Below, in pieces: positions 45,373-53,016 of a stretch of DNA of 64,000 nt; the stretch's first letter is position 1; each line of letters opens with the position of its first letter. A model generated the notes under the pieces. The model did no database searches and was not told the origin of the DNA. It saw only the letters and a program-made list of their open reading frames with translations. The translations under genes were made by a program, and so were the position numbers. Origin of the DNA: Nocardioides ginsengisegetis (GTDB lineage Bacteria > Actinomycetota > Actinomycetes > Propionibacteriales > Nocardioidaceae); assembly GCF_014138045.1 (NCBI RefSeq), contig NZ_JACGXA010000001.1:241001-305000 (forward strand), read 5' to 3'.

Positions 45373-46476
45373 GATTCAAACAGCTGTTGCAACGAGCCCG
45401 TCGTTGAGGGCTTGGCCGGGAGTCTGCCAGTTCAGCGTCTGTCGGGGCCGGGTGTTGAGGCGTAGGGCGACGTCGTCGCAGTCGGTCTGGGTCAGGCCAC
45501 GCAGGTCGGCGCCCTTGGGCCAGTACTGACGTAGCAGTCCGTTGGTGTTCTCGTTGGTGCCGCGTTGCCAGGGCGACTGGGGGTCGCAGAAGTAGATCTG
45601 CAGGCCGGTGTCGATCTTGAACTGGGCGTGCTGGGCCATCTCGCTGCCCCGGTCCCAGGTGATCGACTTGCGCAGCTCCAGGGGCAGGGTGGCGATCATC
45701 TCGGCCAGGCTCAGGCGGGCGAGCTCGGCGGTGTGCCGGCCCGGCAGCGGGGCCAGCAGCACGTAGCGGCTGGAGCGTTCGACCAGGGTGATCACCGCGC
45801 CCTTGCCGGTGCCACCCAGGAGCAGGTCTCCCTCCCAGTGGCCGGGGACGGCCCGGTCTGCGACCTCGGCCGGGCGGGCCCGGATGGTGATGTCATCGGT
45901 GATGCCCAGGGTGACGCGTTTCGCGCCGCCGGTCTGGGTCTTGCGGCGGGTCCGGCGGCTGCGCAGGTGGGCGGTGAGCTCGCGTTTGAGCTCGCCCTTG
46001 GTCTGGACGAACAGGGACTGGTAGATCGTCTCGTGGCTCACGCGCATGTCCGGGTCGTGGGGGAACATCACCGGCAGCATCGCCGCGATCTGCTCCGGGG
46101 ACCAGTCCGCACGCAACAACTCCCACACCTGCTCACGCAGCGGCGCGTGGTCCAGCCGCCGCGCCTTGGGCCTTCGGGCCTTGATCGTGGCGAAGCGGTG
46201 GGCCCGCTCGGCGTCGTAGGGCCGCTGGTAACCCTGGCCGCCCGAGCGGGCGGTGCGCCTCTTGGGCGAACGGGTCCCCGGAGCCGAGAAGCTCCGCGCC
46301 AGCTCCCTGCTCACCGTGGACGGCGACTTCCCGATGATCGAGGCGATCTGTCCCTGCGAAAGACCGATCCGGTAACCCCGTTCAATCGTCCGACGCTGCT
46401 CCACCGTCAACCGTGCTCCAGGCATGCGCTGCAACCTCTACTCAATCGGAAGGACTTGCAACAACCGGTTGAGTTC
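45373..46476. mobile_element. IS30-family insertion sequence
   Basis: Imperfect terminal inverted repeats of about 18-20 bp flank the transposase: the left end runs 45373-45392, the right 46456-46476, matching at 14 of 18 positions with an identical inner block TGTTGCAA. The transposase stop lies within the left repeat. No clear target duplication could be read, so exact ends may be off by a few bases. It sits between the alkB control region and an ABC exporter operon and could have separated the exporter genes from their original promoter. Confidence 0.85.
45376..46425 (-). CDS. IS30-family transposase
   Basis: A 349-residue DDE transposase, apparently intact. The N-terminal HTH is RLTVEQRRTIERGYRIGLSQGQIASIIGKSPSTVSRELAR. 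The IS30 catalytic core has the first Asp in GHWEGDLLLG, the second Asp in SITWDRGSEM, and the Glu in QRGTNENTNGLLRQYWPKG, all in the usual IS30 motifs. ATG at 46425 is chosen because GTAGAGG lies 9 nt upstream; a TTG at 46434 is also open. No frameshift or early stop is seen, so the element may be active. Confidence 0.95.
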   Translation of the reverse strand: MPGARLTVEQRRTIERGYRIGLSQGQIASIIGKSPSTVSRELARSFSAPGTRSPKRRTARSGGQGYQRPYDAERAHRFATIKARRPKARRLDHAPLREQVWELLRADWSPEQIAAMLPVMFPHDPDMRVSHETIYQSLFVQTKGELKRELTAHLRSRRTRRKTQTGGAKRVTLGITDDITIRARPAEVADRAVPGHWEGDLLLGGTGKGAVITLVERSSRYVLLAPLPGRHTAELARLSLAEMIATLPLELRKSITWDRGSEMAQHAQFKIDTGLQIYFCDPQSPWQRGTNENTNGLLRQYWPKGADLRGLTQTDCDDVALRLNTRPRQTLNWQTPGQALNDGLVATAV

Positions 46477-46526
46477 ACGGGGCCATCCCGGTGGTGGGAC
46501 TTGGCCCGCTGCGGGATCGTTGACCC

Positions 46527-47261
46527 ATGACAGCGGCCGCCCGCGTGCGCAACCTGACGAAGACCTACGGCAGCGGGCCGGCCCTGGTGACCGCCCTCGA
46601 CGACGTGAGTCTCGATCTCGAGGAGGGCGAGTTCACGGCGGTGATGGGCCCGAGCGGGTCGGGGAAGTCGACCTTGATGCACTGCTGCGCGGCGCTGGAC
46701 ACCGGCGACTCCGGCAGCGTCTTCATCGGTGAGCAGGACCTGACGACGCTGAAGGACAAGGCGCTTACCCGGCTGCGGCGCGACGAGATCGGCTTCGTCT
46801 TCCAGTCCTACAACCTCGTGCCGACCCTGACCGCGGAGGAGAACATCCTGCTCCCGCTGGCCATCGCGGGCCGCAAGCCCGACCGGGAGTGGTACGACGC
46901 CGTCGTGGCCACGGTCAACCTGGGGGACCGGCTGTCGCACAAGCCCAACGAGCTGTCCGGCGGCCAGCAGCAACGGGTCGCGGTCGCCCGCGCGCTGGTC
47001 AGCCGCCCCCGGATCGTCTTCGCCGACGAGCCCACCGGCAACCTCGACTCGCGCTCCGGCGCCGAGGTGCTCGAGCTGCTCCGCAAGAGCGCGACCGAGC
47101 ACGGCCAGACGATCGTGATGGTCACCCACGACCCCGTCGCCGCTGCCTGGACCGACCGCGTGGTCTTCCTGGCCGACGGCCGGGTGGTCGACGAGATCCG
47201 CGACCCGAGCCGCGACCAGGTCCTGGAGATCATGACCCGGATGGCCGAGGCGGGCGCCTGA
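46527..47261 (+). CDS. ABC transporter ATP-binding protein (MacB/LolD-like)
   Basis: A 244-residue ATPase. Walker A GPSGSGKST (41-49), the Q-loop FVFQSYNLVPTLTAEEN, signature LSGGQQQRVAVARAL (about 146-160), Walker B IVFADEPTGNLDS (about 168-180) and the H-loop VMVTHD are all present. This subgroup pairs with FtsX/MacB-type permeases and acts in export of lipids or peptides, or in mechanical signalling rather than uptake. Its stop overlaps the permease start by one base (TGATG). The IS30 element ends 50 bp upstream. Confidence 0.95.
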   Translation: MTAAARVRNLTKTYGSGPALVTALDDVSLDLEEGEFTAVMGPSGSGKSTLMHCCAALDTGDSGSVFIGEQDLTTLKDKALTRLRRDEIGFVFQSYNLVPTLTAEENILLPLAIAGRKPDREWYDAVVATVNLGDRLSHKPNELSGGQQQRVAVARALVSRPRIVFADEPTGNLDSRSGAEVLELLRKSATEHGQTIVMVTHDPVAAAWTDRVVFLADGRVVDEIRDPSRDQVLEIMTRMAEAGA

Positions 47262-49795
47262 TGGTCCGGGCCGCCCTCAAGAGCCTGCTCGGCCGCAAGC
47301 TGCGGCTGCTGATGAGCACGTTCGCGATCGTGCTCGGGGTCGCCTTCGTCGCGGGCTCGCTGGTCTTCTCCGACACGCTGTCGCGCAGCTTCACCGCCCT
47401 GTTCGCCTCGACCGTCGGGGACGTCGTGGTCCGCCCGGTCGGTGGGCAGACCGTCGACGGCACCCCGTCGACGCGCACGGTGCCGGCGGCTCTCCTCGAC
47501 GAGCTCCGCACCCTGCCCGGGGCCGCGCGGGTCGACGGCAACGTCAACGCCTTCGGCGTCTTCGTGGTGGACAAGAAGAACAAGGTGGTCGGCGGCTTCG
47601 GACCGCCCGCCATCGGCGCCAACTGGACCACGGCGCCGGCCGGCCACGGTCTCGAGGGCCTCTCCATCACCGTCGGCCACGAGCCGCACGGGTCCGACGA
47701 GGTCGTCCTCGACGCCCGGACCGCCGCCAAGGCCGACTACTTCGTGGGGGAGCGGGTCCACCTCGTCACCGCCGCCAACCGGGCCTCCCTCACCCCGCGG
47801 CTCGTCGGCATCGCGGACTTCGAGCACGGGGGCTCGCTCAACGGCGCGACGCTGGCGATCTTCGACACCGCGACGGCCCAGCGCCTCTTCCTCGGGGGCA
47901 AGGACGCCTTCACCGACGTCTGGGTCACCGCCAGGGCGGGGGTCTCGCAGGCCGAGCTCCGCGACCAGGTCGCCACGGTGCTGCCCGCAACCGTGGAGGC
48001 GGTGACCGGCGACAAGGCCGCCGACGAGGCCGCCTCCCAGCTGCTCGACGCGATCTCGTTCCTGACGACCTTCCTGCTGATCTTCGCCGGGATCGCGCTG
48101 GTGGTCGGGGCGTTCCTCATCGTCAACACCTTCTCGATGCTGGTCGCGCAGCGCAGCCGTGAGCTGGCCCTGCTCCGCGCGCTCGGGGCGTCCAAGCGCC
48201 AGGTCACCTGGTCGGTCCAGCTCGAGGCGTTCGTGCTCGGCGCGGTCGGCTCGACCCTCGGCCTGGGACTCGGCGTCCTCCTCGCGATGGGGATCCGGGC
48301 CTTCTTCGCCCGCTACGGCCTCGACCTGTCCGGCCAGCCGCTCATCTTCGCGCCGCGCACGGTCGTGGCGGCGTACGCCGTCGGCGTGCTCGTCACGATG
48401 GCGGCCGCCTGGCTGCCGGCCCGCCGGACCAGCCGGATCGCGCCCGTCCAGGCGCTCCGCGACGATGTCGCCCTCCCCGAGTCGGCGCTGCACCGGCGGC
48501 TGCTGCTCGGCGCCGTCCTCACCGTGCTCGGGCTCGGCCTGCTCTACCTCGGGCTGTTCAGCGACGCCCCGCACGGCGGCTACCTCGTCGGCGGCGGCGT
48601 GCTCGCGATCCTGCTCGGCGTCTCCTCGGCCAGCCCCGTGATCAGCCAGCCGTTCCTGGCCCTCACCCGCGCGACGTACGGCGCCCTCTTCGGGTCGGTC
48701 GGCCGGCTGGCCGGTCAGAACGCACTCCGCAACCCGCGCCGCACCACCGCGACGGCCTCGGCCCTGATGATCGGGCTGACCCTGGCCTGCACGATGGCGA
48801 TCGTCGGCGACTCGGCCAAGTCGAGCATCGACAAGTCGGTGGCGGACAACTTCATCGGCGACTTCGTGGTCAGCAACGTCTTCGGCGGGCCGTTCTCCCC
48901 GAGCATCGCCAACCGGATGGCCAAGGTGGACGGCGTGGAGCGGATCGTGCGCGAGCGCTACGCGTTCGTGAAGCGCGACGGCGACCGGCAGGGGATGGCC
49001 GCCACCGACCCCGCCGAGATCGACGGGCTCAACCTGCGGACGCCGACCGGCTCGACGGCCGACCTCCGCGACGGGACGGTCCTGCTGGCGAAGAAGTGGG
49101 CCGCCGACCACGACCTCGGCATCGGTGACTCGGTCACCCTCCAGATGCCGACCGGCAAGCAGACCTACGGGGTGGTCGGCACCTTCGAGGACAACCCGCT
49201 GGTCTTCACCCCGATCCTGACCACGCTGAAGACGCTGACCGACGCCGGCTTCCCCGACCAGGACAACGCCCTGGTGGTCTTCGCCCGCGACCAGGTCGGC
49301 GTCCAGCACGACCTCGAGCAGGTGGTGGCGGACCTGCCCATCGTGACCGTCAAGAACGAGGCGGAGTTCGCCCAGGAGCAGCGGGCGCCCATCGACCAGT
49401 TCGTGAAGCTGATCTATGCACTGCTCGGCCTCGCGCTGGTCATCGCGGTCCTCGGCATCGTCAACACCCTCGCCCTGTCGGTGATCGAGCGGACCCGCGA
49501 GGTGGGACTGCTGCGCGCCATCGGGCTGAGCCGCGCGCAGCTGCGCTGGATGATCACGCTGGAGTCGGTGGTGATCGCCGTGCTCGGGGCGTTGCTGGGC
49601 GTCGTCCTGGGGATCGGGTTCGGCGTCGCGCTGATGTACGCGCTGCGCGACCAGGGGCTGGAGGTCATCAGCGTGCCGACCTCCCAGCTGGCCGTCTTCC
49701 TCGTGCTCGCACTCCTGATCGGGGTGCTCGCGGCGGTGTTCCCGGCGCGGCGCGCGGCCCGCCTCGACATCCTGCGCGCGATCGCCACGGAGTGA
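47261..49795 (+). CDS. FtsX-like ABC transporter permease
   Basis: An 844-residue permease with two FtsX/MacB units: a first membrane segment at about 18-38, a large extracellular domain, three segments (about 262-400), a linker segment near 420-450, a second extracellular domain, and three terminal segments (about 720-835). The repeated FtsX core shows as LLRALGASKRQVTWSVQLEA and LLRAIGLSRAQLRWMITLES, followed by the motif PARRTSRIAPVQAL/PARRAARLDILRAI. It is the membrane partner of the ATPase just upstream. Substrate unknown. Confidence 0.94.
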   Translation: MVRAALKSLLGRKLRLLMSTFAIVLGVAFVAGSLVFSDTLSRSFTALFASTVGDVVVRPVGGQTVDGTPSTRTVPAALLDELRTLPGAARVDGNVNAFGVFVVDKKNKVVGGFGPPAIGANWTTAPAGHGLEGLSITVGHEPHGSDEVVLDARTAAKADYFVGERVHLVTAANRASLTPRLVGIADFEHGGSLNGATLAIFDTATAQRLFLGGKDAFTDVWVTARAGVSQAELRDQVATVLPATVEAVTGDKAADEAASQLLDAISFLTTFLLIFAGIALVVGAFLIVNTFSMLVAQRSRELALLRALGASKRQVTWSVQLEAFVLGAVGSTLGLGLGVLLAMGIRAFFARYGLDLSGQPLIFAPRTVVAAYAVGVLVTMAAAWLPARRTSRIAPVQALRDDVALPESALHRRLLLGAVLTVLGLGLLYLGLFSDAPHGGYLVGGGVLAILLGVSSASPVISQPFLALTRATYGALFGSVGRLAGQNALRNPRRTTATASALMIGLTLACTMAIVGDSAKSSIDKSVADNFIGDFVVSNVFGGPFSPSIANRMAKVDGVERIVRERYAFVKRDGDRQGMAATDPAEIDGLNLRTPTGSTADLRDGTVLLAKKWAADHDLGIGDSVTLQMPTGKQTYGVVGTFEDNPLVFTPILTTLKTLTDAGFPDQDNALVVFARDQVGVQHDLEQVVADLPIVTVKNEAEFAQEQRAPIDQFVKLIYALLGLALVIAVLGIVNTLALSVIERTREVGLLRAIGLSRAQLRWMITLESVVIAVLGALLGVVLGIGFGVALMYALRDQGLEVISVPTSQLAVFLVLALLIGVLAAVFPARRAARLDILRAIATE

Positions 49796-49886
49796 GCCAC
49801 GGAATGAGATCTGGCCCTCACCTCCCTGGAACCCGGGACGGGGGGTGTGATATCCGCTTACGCTTCCCTACGTGGAGGAAGTGCTG

Positions 49887-50591
49887 GTGTCCGAGGGCAG
49901 AGCGCTGAAGCACGTCCAGGTGCGGGAGTACGTCCGGTCCCTCGTCTCCGGAGCAGCCCCTGGCAGCCCGGCGCCGTCGGAGCGCGAGCTCGTGCACCGC
50001 TTCGGCGTCGCGCGCATGACCGTGCGTCAGGCGATGGACGCACTCGTCGTGGAGGGGTTGCTCGAGCGCATCCCCGGTCGCGGCACGTTCGTGGCCCGCC
50101 CGCGCCGCGCGGCGAGCCGGCTGACCTGCTTCACCGAGGAGATGGCGCGCCGCGGCATGCTCGCCGAGTCGCAGACCCTCCTCGCCCGCCGCGAGCAGGC
50201 CGGCCCCGGCGTGGCCCGCGCGCTCGCCCTCACCGAGGGCGACGCGGTCATCCACTGGAAGCGGCTGCGCCGCGCCGACGGCGTGCCCATGTGCATCGAG
50301 GACGCCTACCTCAACGAGGTGCTGATCCCCGGCTTCCTGCAGAGCGGGATGCCCACCAGCCTGTACGACGCCCTGGGCCAGCGCGGCCTGCGCCCGACCT
50401 GGGCCGAGGACTCCATCAACGCCGACGTCGCCAACGAGGAGGAGGCTCGCCACCTCGAGGTCGAGGCCGGCGCCCCCGTGCTGCGCCACTCGCGCCGCGC
50501 GCTCGTGGGCGAGAAGGTCGTCGAGGTCTCCCGCTCGGTCTACCGCGCCGACCGGTTCACCCTCTGGGTCCAGCTCGGCCAAGAGGGCTAG
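49887..50591 (+). CDS. GntR family transcriptional regulator (HutC/UTRA type)
   Basis: A roughly 234-residue regulator. The N-terminal winged HTH includes PSERELVHRFGVARMTVRQAMDALVVEGLLERIPGRGTFVA, and the C-terminal half (about 80-230) is a UTRA ligand-binding domain (SQTLLARREQAG, then WKRLRRADGVPMCIEDAYLNEVL). HutC-type members sense sugars, amino-sugar phosphates or histidine metabolites. GTG at 49887 is preferred: GGAGGA at 49874-49879 sits 7 nt before it, while GTGs at 49872 and 49881 have none. No obvious metabolic target is adjacent. Confidence 0.88.
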   Translation: MSEGRALKHVQVREYVRSLVSGAAPGSPAPSERELVHRFGVARMTVRQAMDALVVEGLLERIPGRGTFVARPRRAASRLTCFTEEMARRGMLAESQTLLARREQAGPGVARALALTEGDAVIHWKRLRRADGVPMCIEDAYLNEVLIPGFLQSGMPTSLYDALGQRGLRPTWAEDSINADVANEEEARHLEVEAGAPVLRHSRRALVGEKVVEVSRSVYRADRFTLWVQLGQEG

Positions 50592-50595
50592 GAGC

Positions 50596-50952
50596 CTAGA
50601 GCCCACCCAGCGGGGCGACCGCCTGGTCCGACTGCTCGCAGACCCACACCGGGTCGGGACCGCCGAGGTCCGGCTGGATGTGCAGCGCGTGCACCGGCTC
50701 GTCCGCGTCACAGGTCAGGCACAGCGGCCAGCGACCGATCGAATCGAGCAGTGCGTCCTGCACGTCCTGGGCGACCAGCCCGGCGACGTACGCCTCGCCG
50801 GCCGGCCACTGCTCGGCCCACCACCTCCGGTCCGCGCAGGCGTCCTCGAGCAGCGACACGGCCTCGGCGGTGGCCTGGTGGCGGGCCTGCAGGTCGGCCA
50901 GGACGCGGGCTCGGGCCTCGAAGAGCAGGGTGTCGTCCACGTCCTCCATCAT
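50596..50952 (-). CDS. Hypothetical protein with C-x2-C region
   Basis: A 118-residue protein of no recognised family. The first half is helical and acidic (TLLFEARARVLADLQARHQATAEAVSLLEDACADRRWWAEQWPAG is spread over residues 8-52), and the second half carries CLTC (78-81) and a third Cys in VWVCEQSDQ, possibly a small metal or nucleic-acid binding site. It converges tightly on the GntR gene (4 bp between stops) and is divergent from cutC. ATG at 50952 is used, with a second ATG at 50949; no clear ribosome site is seen. Confidence 0.65.
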   Translation of the reverse strand: MMEDVDDTLLFEARARVLADLQARHQATAEAVSLLEDACADRRWWAEQWPAGEAYVAGLVAQDVQDALLDSIGRWPLCLTCDADEPVHALHIQPDLGGPDPVWVCEQSDQAVAPLGGL

Positions 50953-51033
50953 GCCTCGCGGGCAAGGGAGCGTCCCCCGGCGCCTCCGACGCGCCTCCGA
51001 CGGGCGGGCGACCCGCGGACCTACAGTCGAGGC

Positions 51034-51750
51034 ATGAGCGACGCGCTGCTCGAGGTGACGGTGCTCGGACCGCGCGACGTGCCGGGGGCCGAGGAGGGCC
51101 GCGCCGACCGCCTGCACCTGGTCGGCGCCGGTGATGGCACCCACGGGCTGTCCCCCGAGCCCGCGCTCGTCTCGTCGGTCTGCCGCGAGACCGACCTGCC
51201 CGTCTTCGTCCTGCTGCGGCTCAACGACTCGTGGACCACCACCGGCGGGGAGCTCACGCGGCTGGTCGGGCTGGCCGAGGACTACCTCCGCTGCGGCGCG
51301 GCCGGGGTGTCCTTCGGCTTCCTCGACAGCGACCTCCTGGTCGACACCGAGGTCTGCCGGCACCTGGCCGACTCGCTGCCCGGCGTGCCCTGGACGTTCC
51401 ACGACGCCTTCGACGCGACCCTCGAACCGGCCCGCGCCTGGCGCCAGCTGGTCGGCCTGCCCGGTCTGGTCGCGGCCCGCTCGGCCGGCTCGCCGCAGGG
51501 CATGGCCGTCGGGTACGACGACCTCCTCGCCACCGCCCAGTCCGCGCCGGAGGTCGCCCGGCTGCTGATGCCCGGCACCGGGCTGCTCGCCGAGCACGTG
51601 CCGTGGCTGGTGCAGGCGGGCGTGACCCAGTTCCACCTCGGCCGCCAGGTCCGCCCCGGGGCGTCGTACAAGAGCTACGTGGACGCGGGGCTGCTCCGGT
51701 CGTGGCGGCTGCTGCTCGACCACACGATGACGCGTACCGTCGCTGGATGA
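51034..51750 (+). CDS. CutC-family copper homeostasis-type protein
   Basis: A 238-residue TIM-barrel protein of the CutC family. It follows the family pattern: LLEVTVLGPRDVPGAEEGRADRLHLV at the N-terminus, central GAAGVSFGFLDSD, and TFHDAFDATLEPARAW with the conserved His-Asp pair. CutC was linked to copper tolerance, but its biochemical role is unsettled. The ATG at 51034 is used; the frame remains open upstream but only as shadow. It overlaps the DUF4031 gene by ATGA. Confidence 0.85.
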   Translation: MSDALLEVTVLGPRDVPGAEEGRADRLHLVGAGDGTHGLSPEPALVSSVCRETDLPVFVLLRLNDSWTTTGGELTRLVGLAEDYLRCGAAGVSFGFLDSDLLVDTEVCRHLADSLPGVPWTFHDAFDATLEPARAWRQLVGLPGLVAARSAGSPQGMAVGYDDLLATAQSAPEVARLLMPGTGLLAEHVPWLVQAGVTQFHLGRQVRPGASYKSYVDAGLLRSWRLLLDHTMTRTVAG

Positions 51751-52007
51751 TCCTGATCGACCCGCCCAACGCCTCGGGCCACGGCCGGCTGTGGTCGCAC
51801 CTCGCCTCGGACACCTCCTACGACGAGCTGCACGTCTTCGCCCGCGCCCTGGGGATCCCCGAGCGGGGCTTCGACCGCGACCACTACGACGTGCCGGCCG
51901 AGTGGTACGACCGGGTCGTGGCGGCCGGCGCCGAGCCGGTGGCCTCGCGCGAGCTCGTGGCCCGGCTGCGGGCCGCGGGGCTGCGGAGGCGCAAGACCGG
52001 TCGGTAG
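51747..52007 (+). CDS. DUF4031 domain-containing protein
   Basis: An 86-residue basic protein of the DUF4031 family: ILIDPPNASGHGRLWSHLASDTSYDELHVFARALGIPERGFDRDHYDVP, then an Arg-rich end. DUF4031 proteins have no known function; the conserved His and Asp residues hint at a small metal-binding or hydrolase-like core. It starts within the cutC stop (ATGA), implying co-translation. Confidence 0.85.
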   Translation: MILIDPPNASGHGRLWSHLASDTSYDELHVFARALGIPERGFDRDHYDVPAEWYDRVVAAGAEPVASRELVARLRAAGLRRRKTGR

Positions 52008-52080
52008 CCCGTTTGAGGGATGCAACCGGGCGGCCCGCGGAGCAGTGTGGGCCGGGAGAACCCCGCCTCCGGAGCCCGCC

Positions 52081-53016
52081 ATGCGCACACTCACCGCCCT
52101 CCTCGCCCTCGCCGTCGTCCCCGTCCTGGCCGTCCCCGCCGCGGCCGTTCCGAGGCCCGACTCCGTCCCGCTGCCCGTGGACTTCCAGCCCGAGGGCATC
52201 GCGGTCGGCGCCGGCAACACCTTCTACGTCGGCTCGCTCCGCGACGGCGACATCTACCGCGGTGACCTGCGCACCGGCGCCGGGGCCCGCTTCGTCGACA
52301 ACACCGGCAAGGCGGCGGTCGGGATGCGGGTCGACCGCTCCCGTGGCTGGCTGGTCGTCGCGGGCGGCGGGACGGGGCACGCCTACGTCTACTCAACCGC
52401 CGACGGGTCGACCGTGGCCGACCTCGTCCTGGGCCCCGCCGGTTCCACGTTCAGCAACGACGTCGCGATCACGCCCGACGCGCTCTACTTCACCGAGACC
52501 TTCGCACCCCGGATCTACCGGGTCCCGATCCGTGCCGACGGCACCTTCGGGACGACTGAGCCGATCACCGTGACCGGCCCCGCCGGTGCGGTGACGTCCG
52601 GGTTCGGCCTGAACGGGATCGACAGCACCGACACCGGCCTGCTCATGGTCAACCACACCGACCTCGGGATCCTCGCGCTCGTCGACCCCGCCACCGGGGC
52701 CAGCACGCAGGTCACGCTCTCCGGCATTCCCCTCGTCCCCGGCACGCTCGACGGCCTCCAGGTCGAGGGACGCACCGCCTGGGTGGTGGAGAACTTCGCC
52801 AACGCCGTGGCGCGGGTGCGGCTGTCGCCCGACCTCACCAGCGGCCGGGTGACCCAGGTGATCCACTCCGACCTCTTCCGGGTCCCGACGACGGTCGCTC
52901 GCCACGGGAGCACGCTCGCTCTCGTCAACGGCCGCTTCGACCTCGGGTTCCCGCCGCCGTTCGGCCCCGGTGCTCCTGCGGGCACCGACTTCGACGTGGT
53001 GCAGGTCCGTCCCTGA
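52081..53016 (+). CDS. Secreted beta-propeller protein (SMP-30/gluconolactonase-like)
   Basis: A 311-residue protein with a typical Sec signal peptide (residues 1-22, ending VPAAAVP). The rest shows repeated beta-propeller blades (QPEGIAVGAGNTFYVGSLRDGDIYRGDL, NDVAITPDALYFTETFAPRIYRVPI and others), as in SMP-30/NHL/superoxide-dismutase-like proteins. Catalytic metal ligands of true gluconolactonases are not clearly identifiable, so enzymatic activity is uncertain. Its stop TGA sits directly next to the stop of the convergent large protein (TGATCA). Confidence 0.8.
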   Translation: MRTLTALLALAVVPVLAVPAAAVPRPDSVPLPVDFQPEGIAVGAGNTFYVGSLRDGDIYRGDLRTGAGARFVDNTGKAAVGMRVDRSRGWLVVAGGGTGHAYVYSTADGSTVADLVLGPAGSTFSNDVAITPDALYFTETFAPRIYRVPIRADGTFGTTEPITVTGPAGAVTSGFGLNGIDSTDTGLLMVNHTDLGILALVDPATGASTQVTLSGIPLVPGTLDGLQVEGRTAWVVENFANAVARVRLSPDLTSGRVTQVIHSDLFRVPTTVARHGSTLALVNGRFDLGFPPPFGPGAPAGTDFDVVQVRP

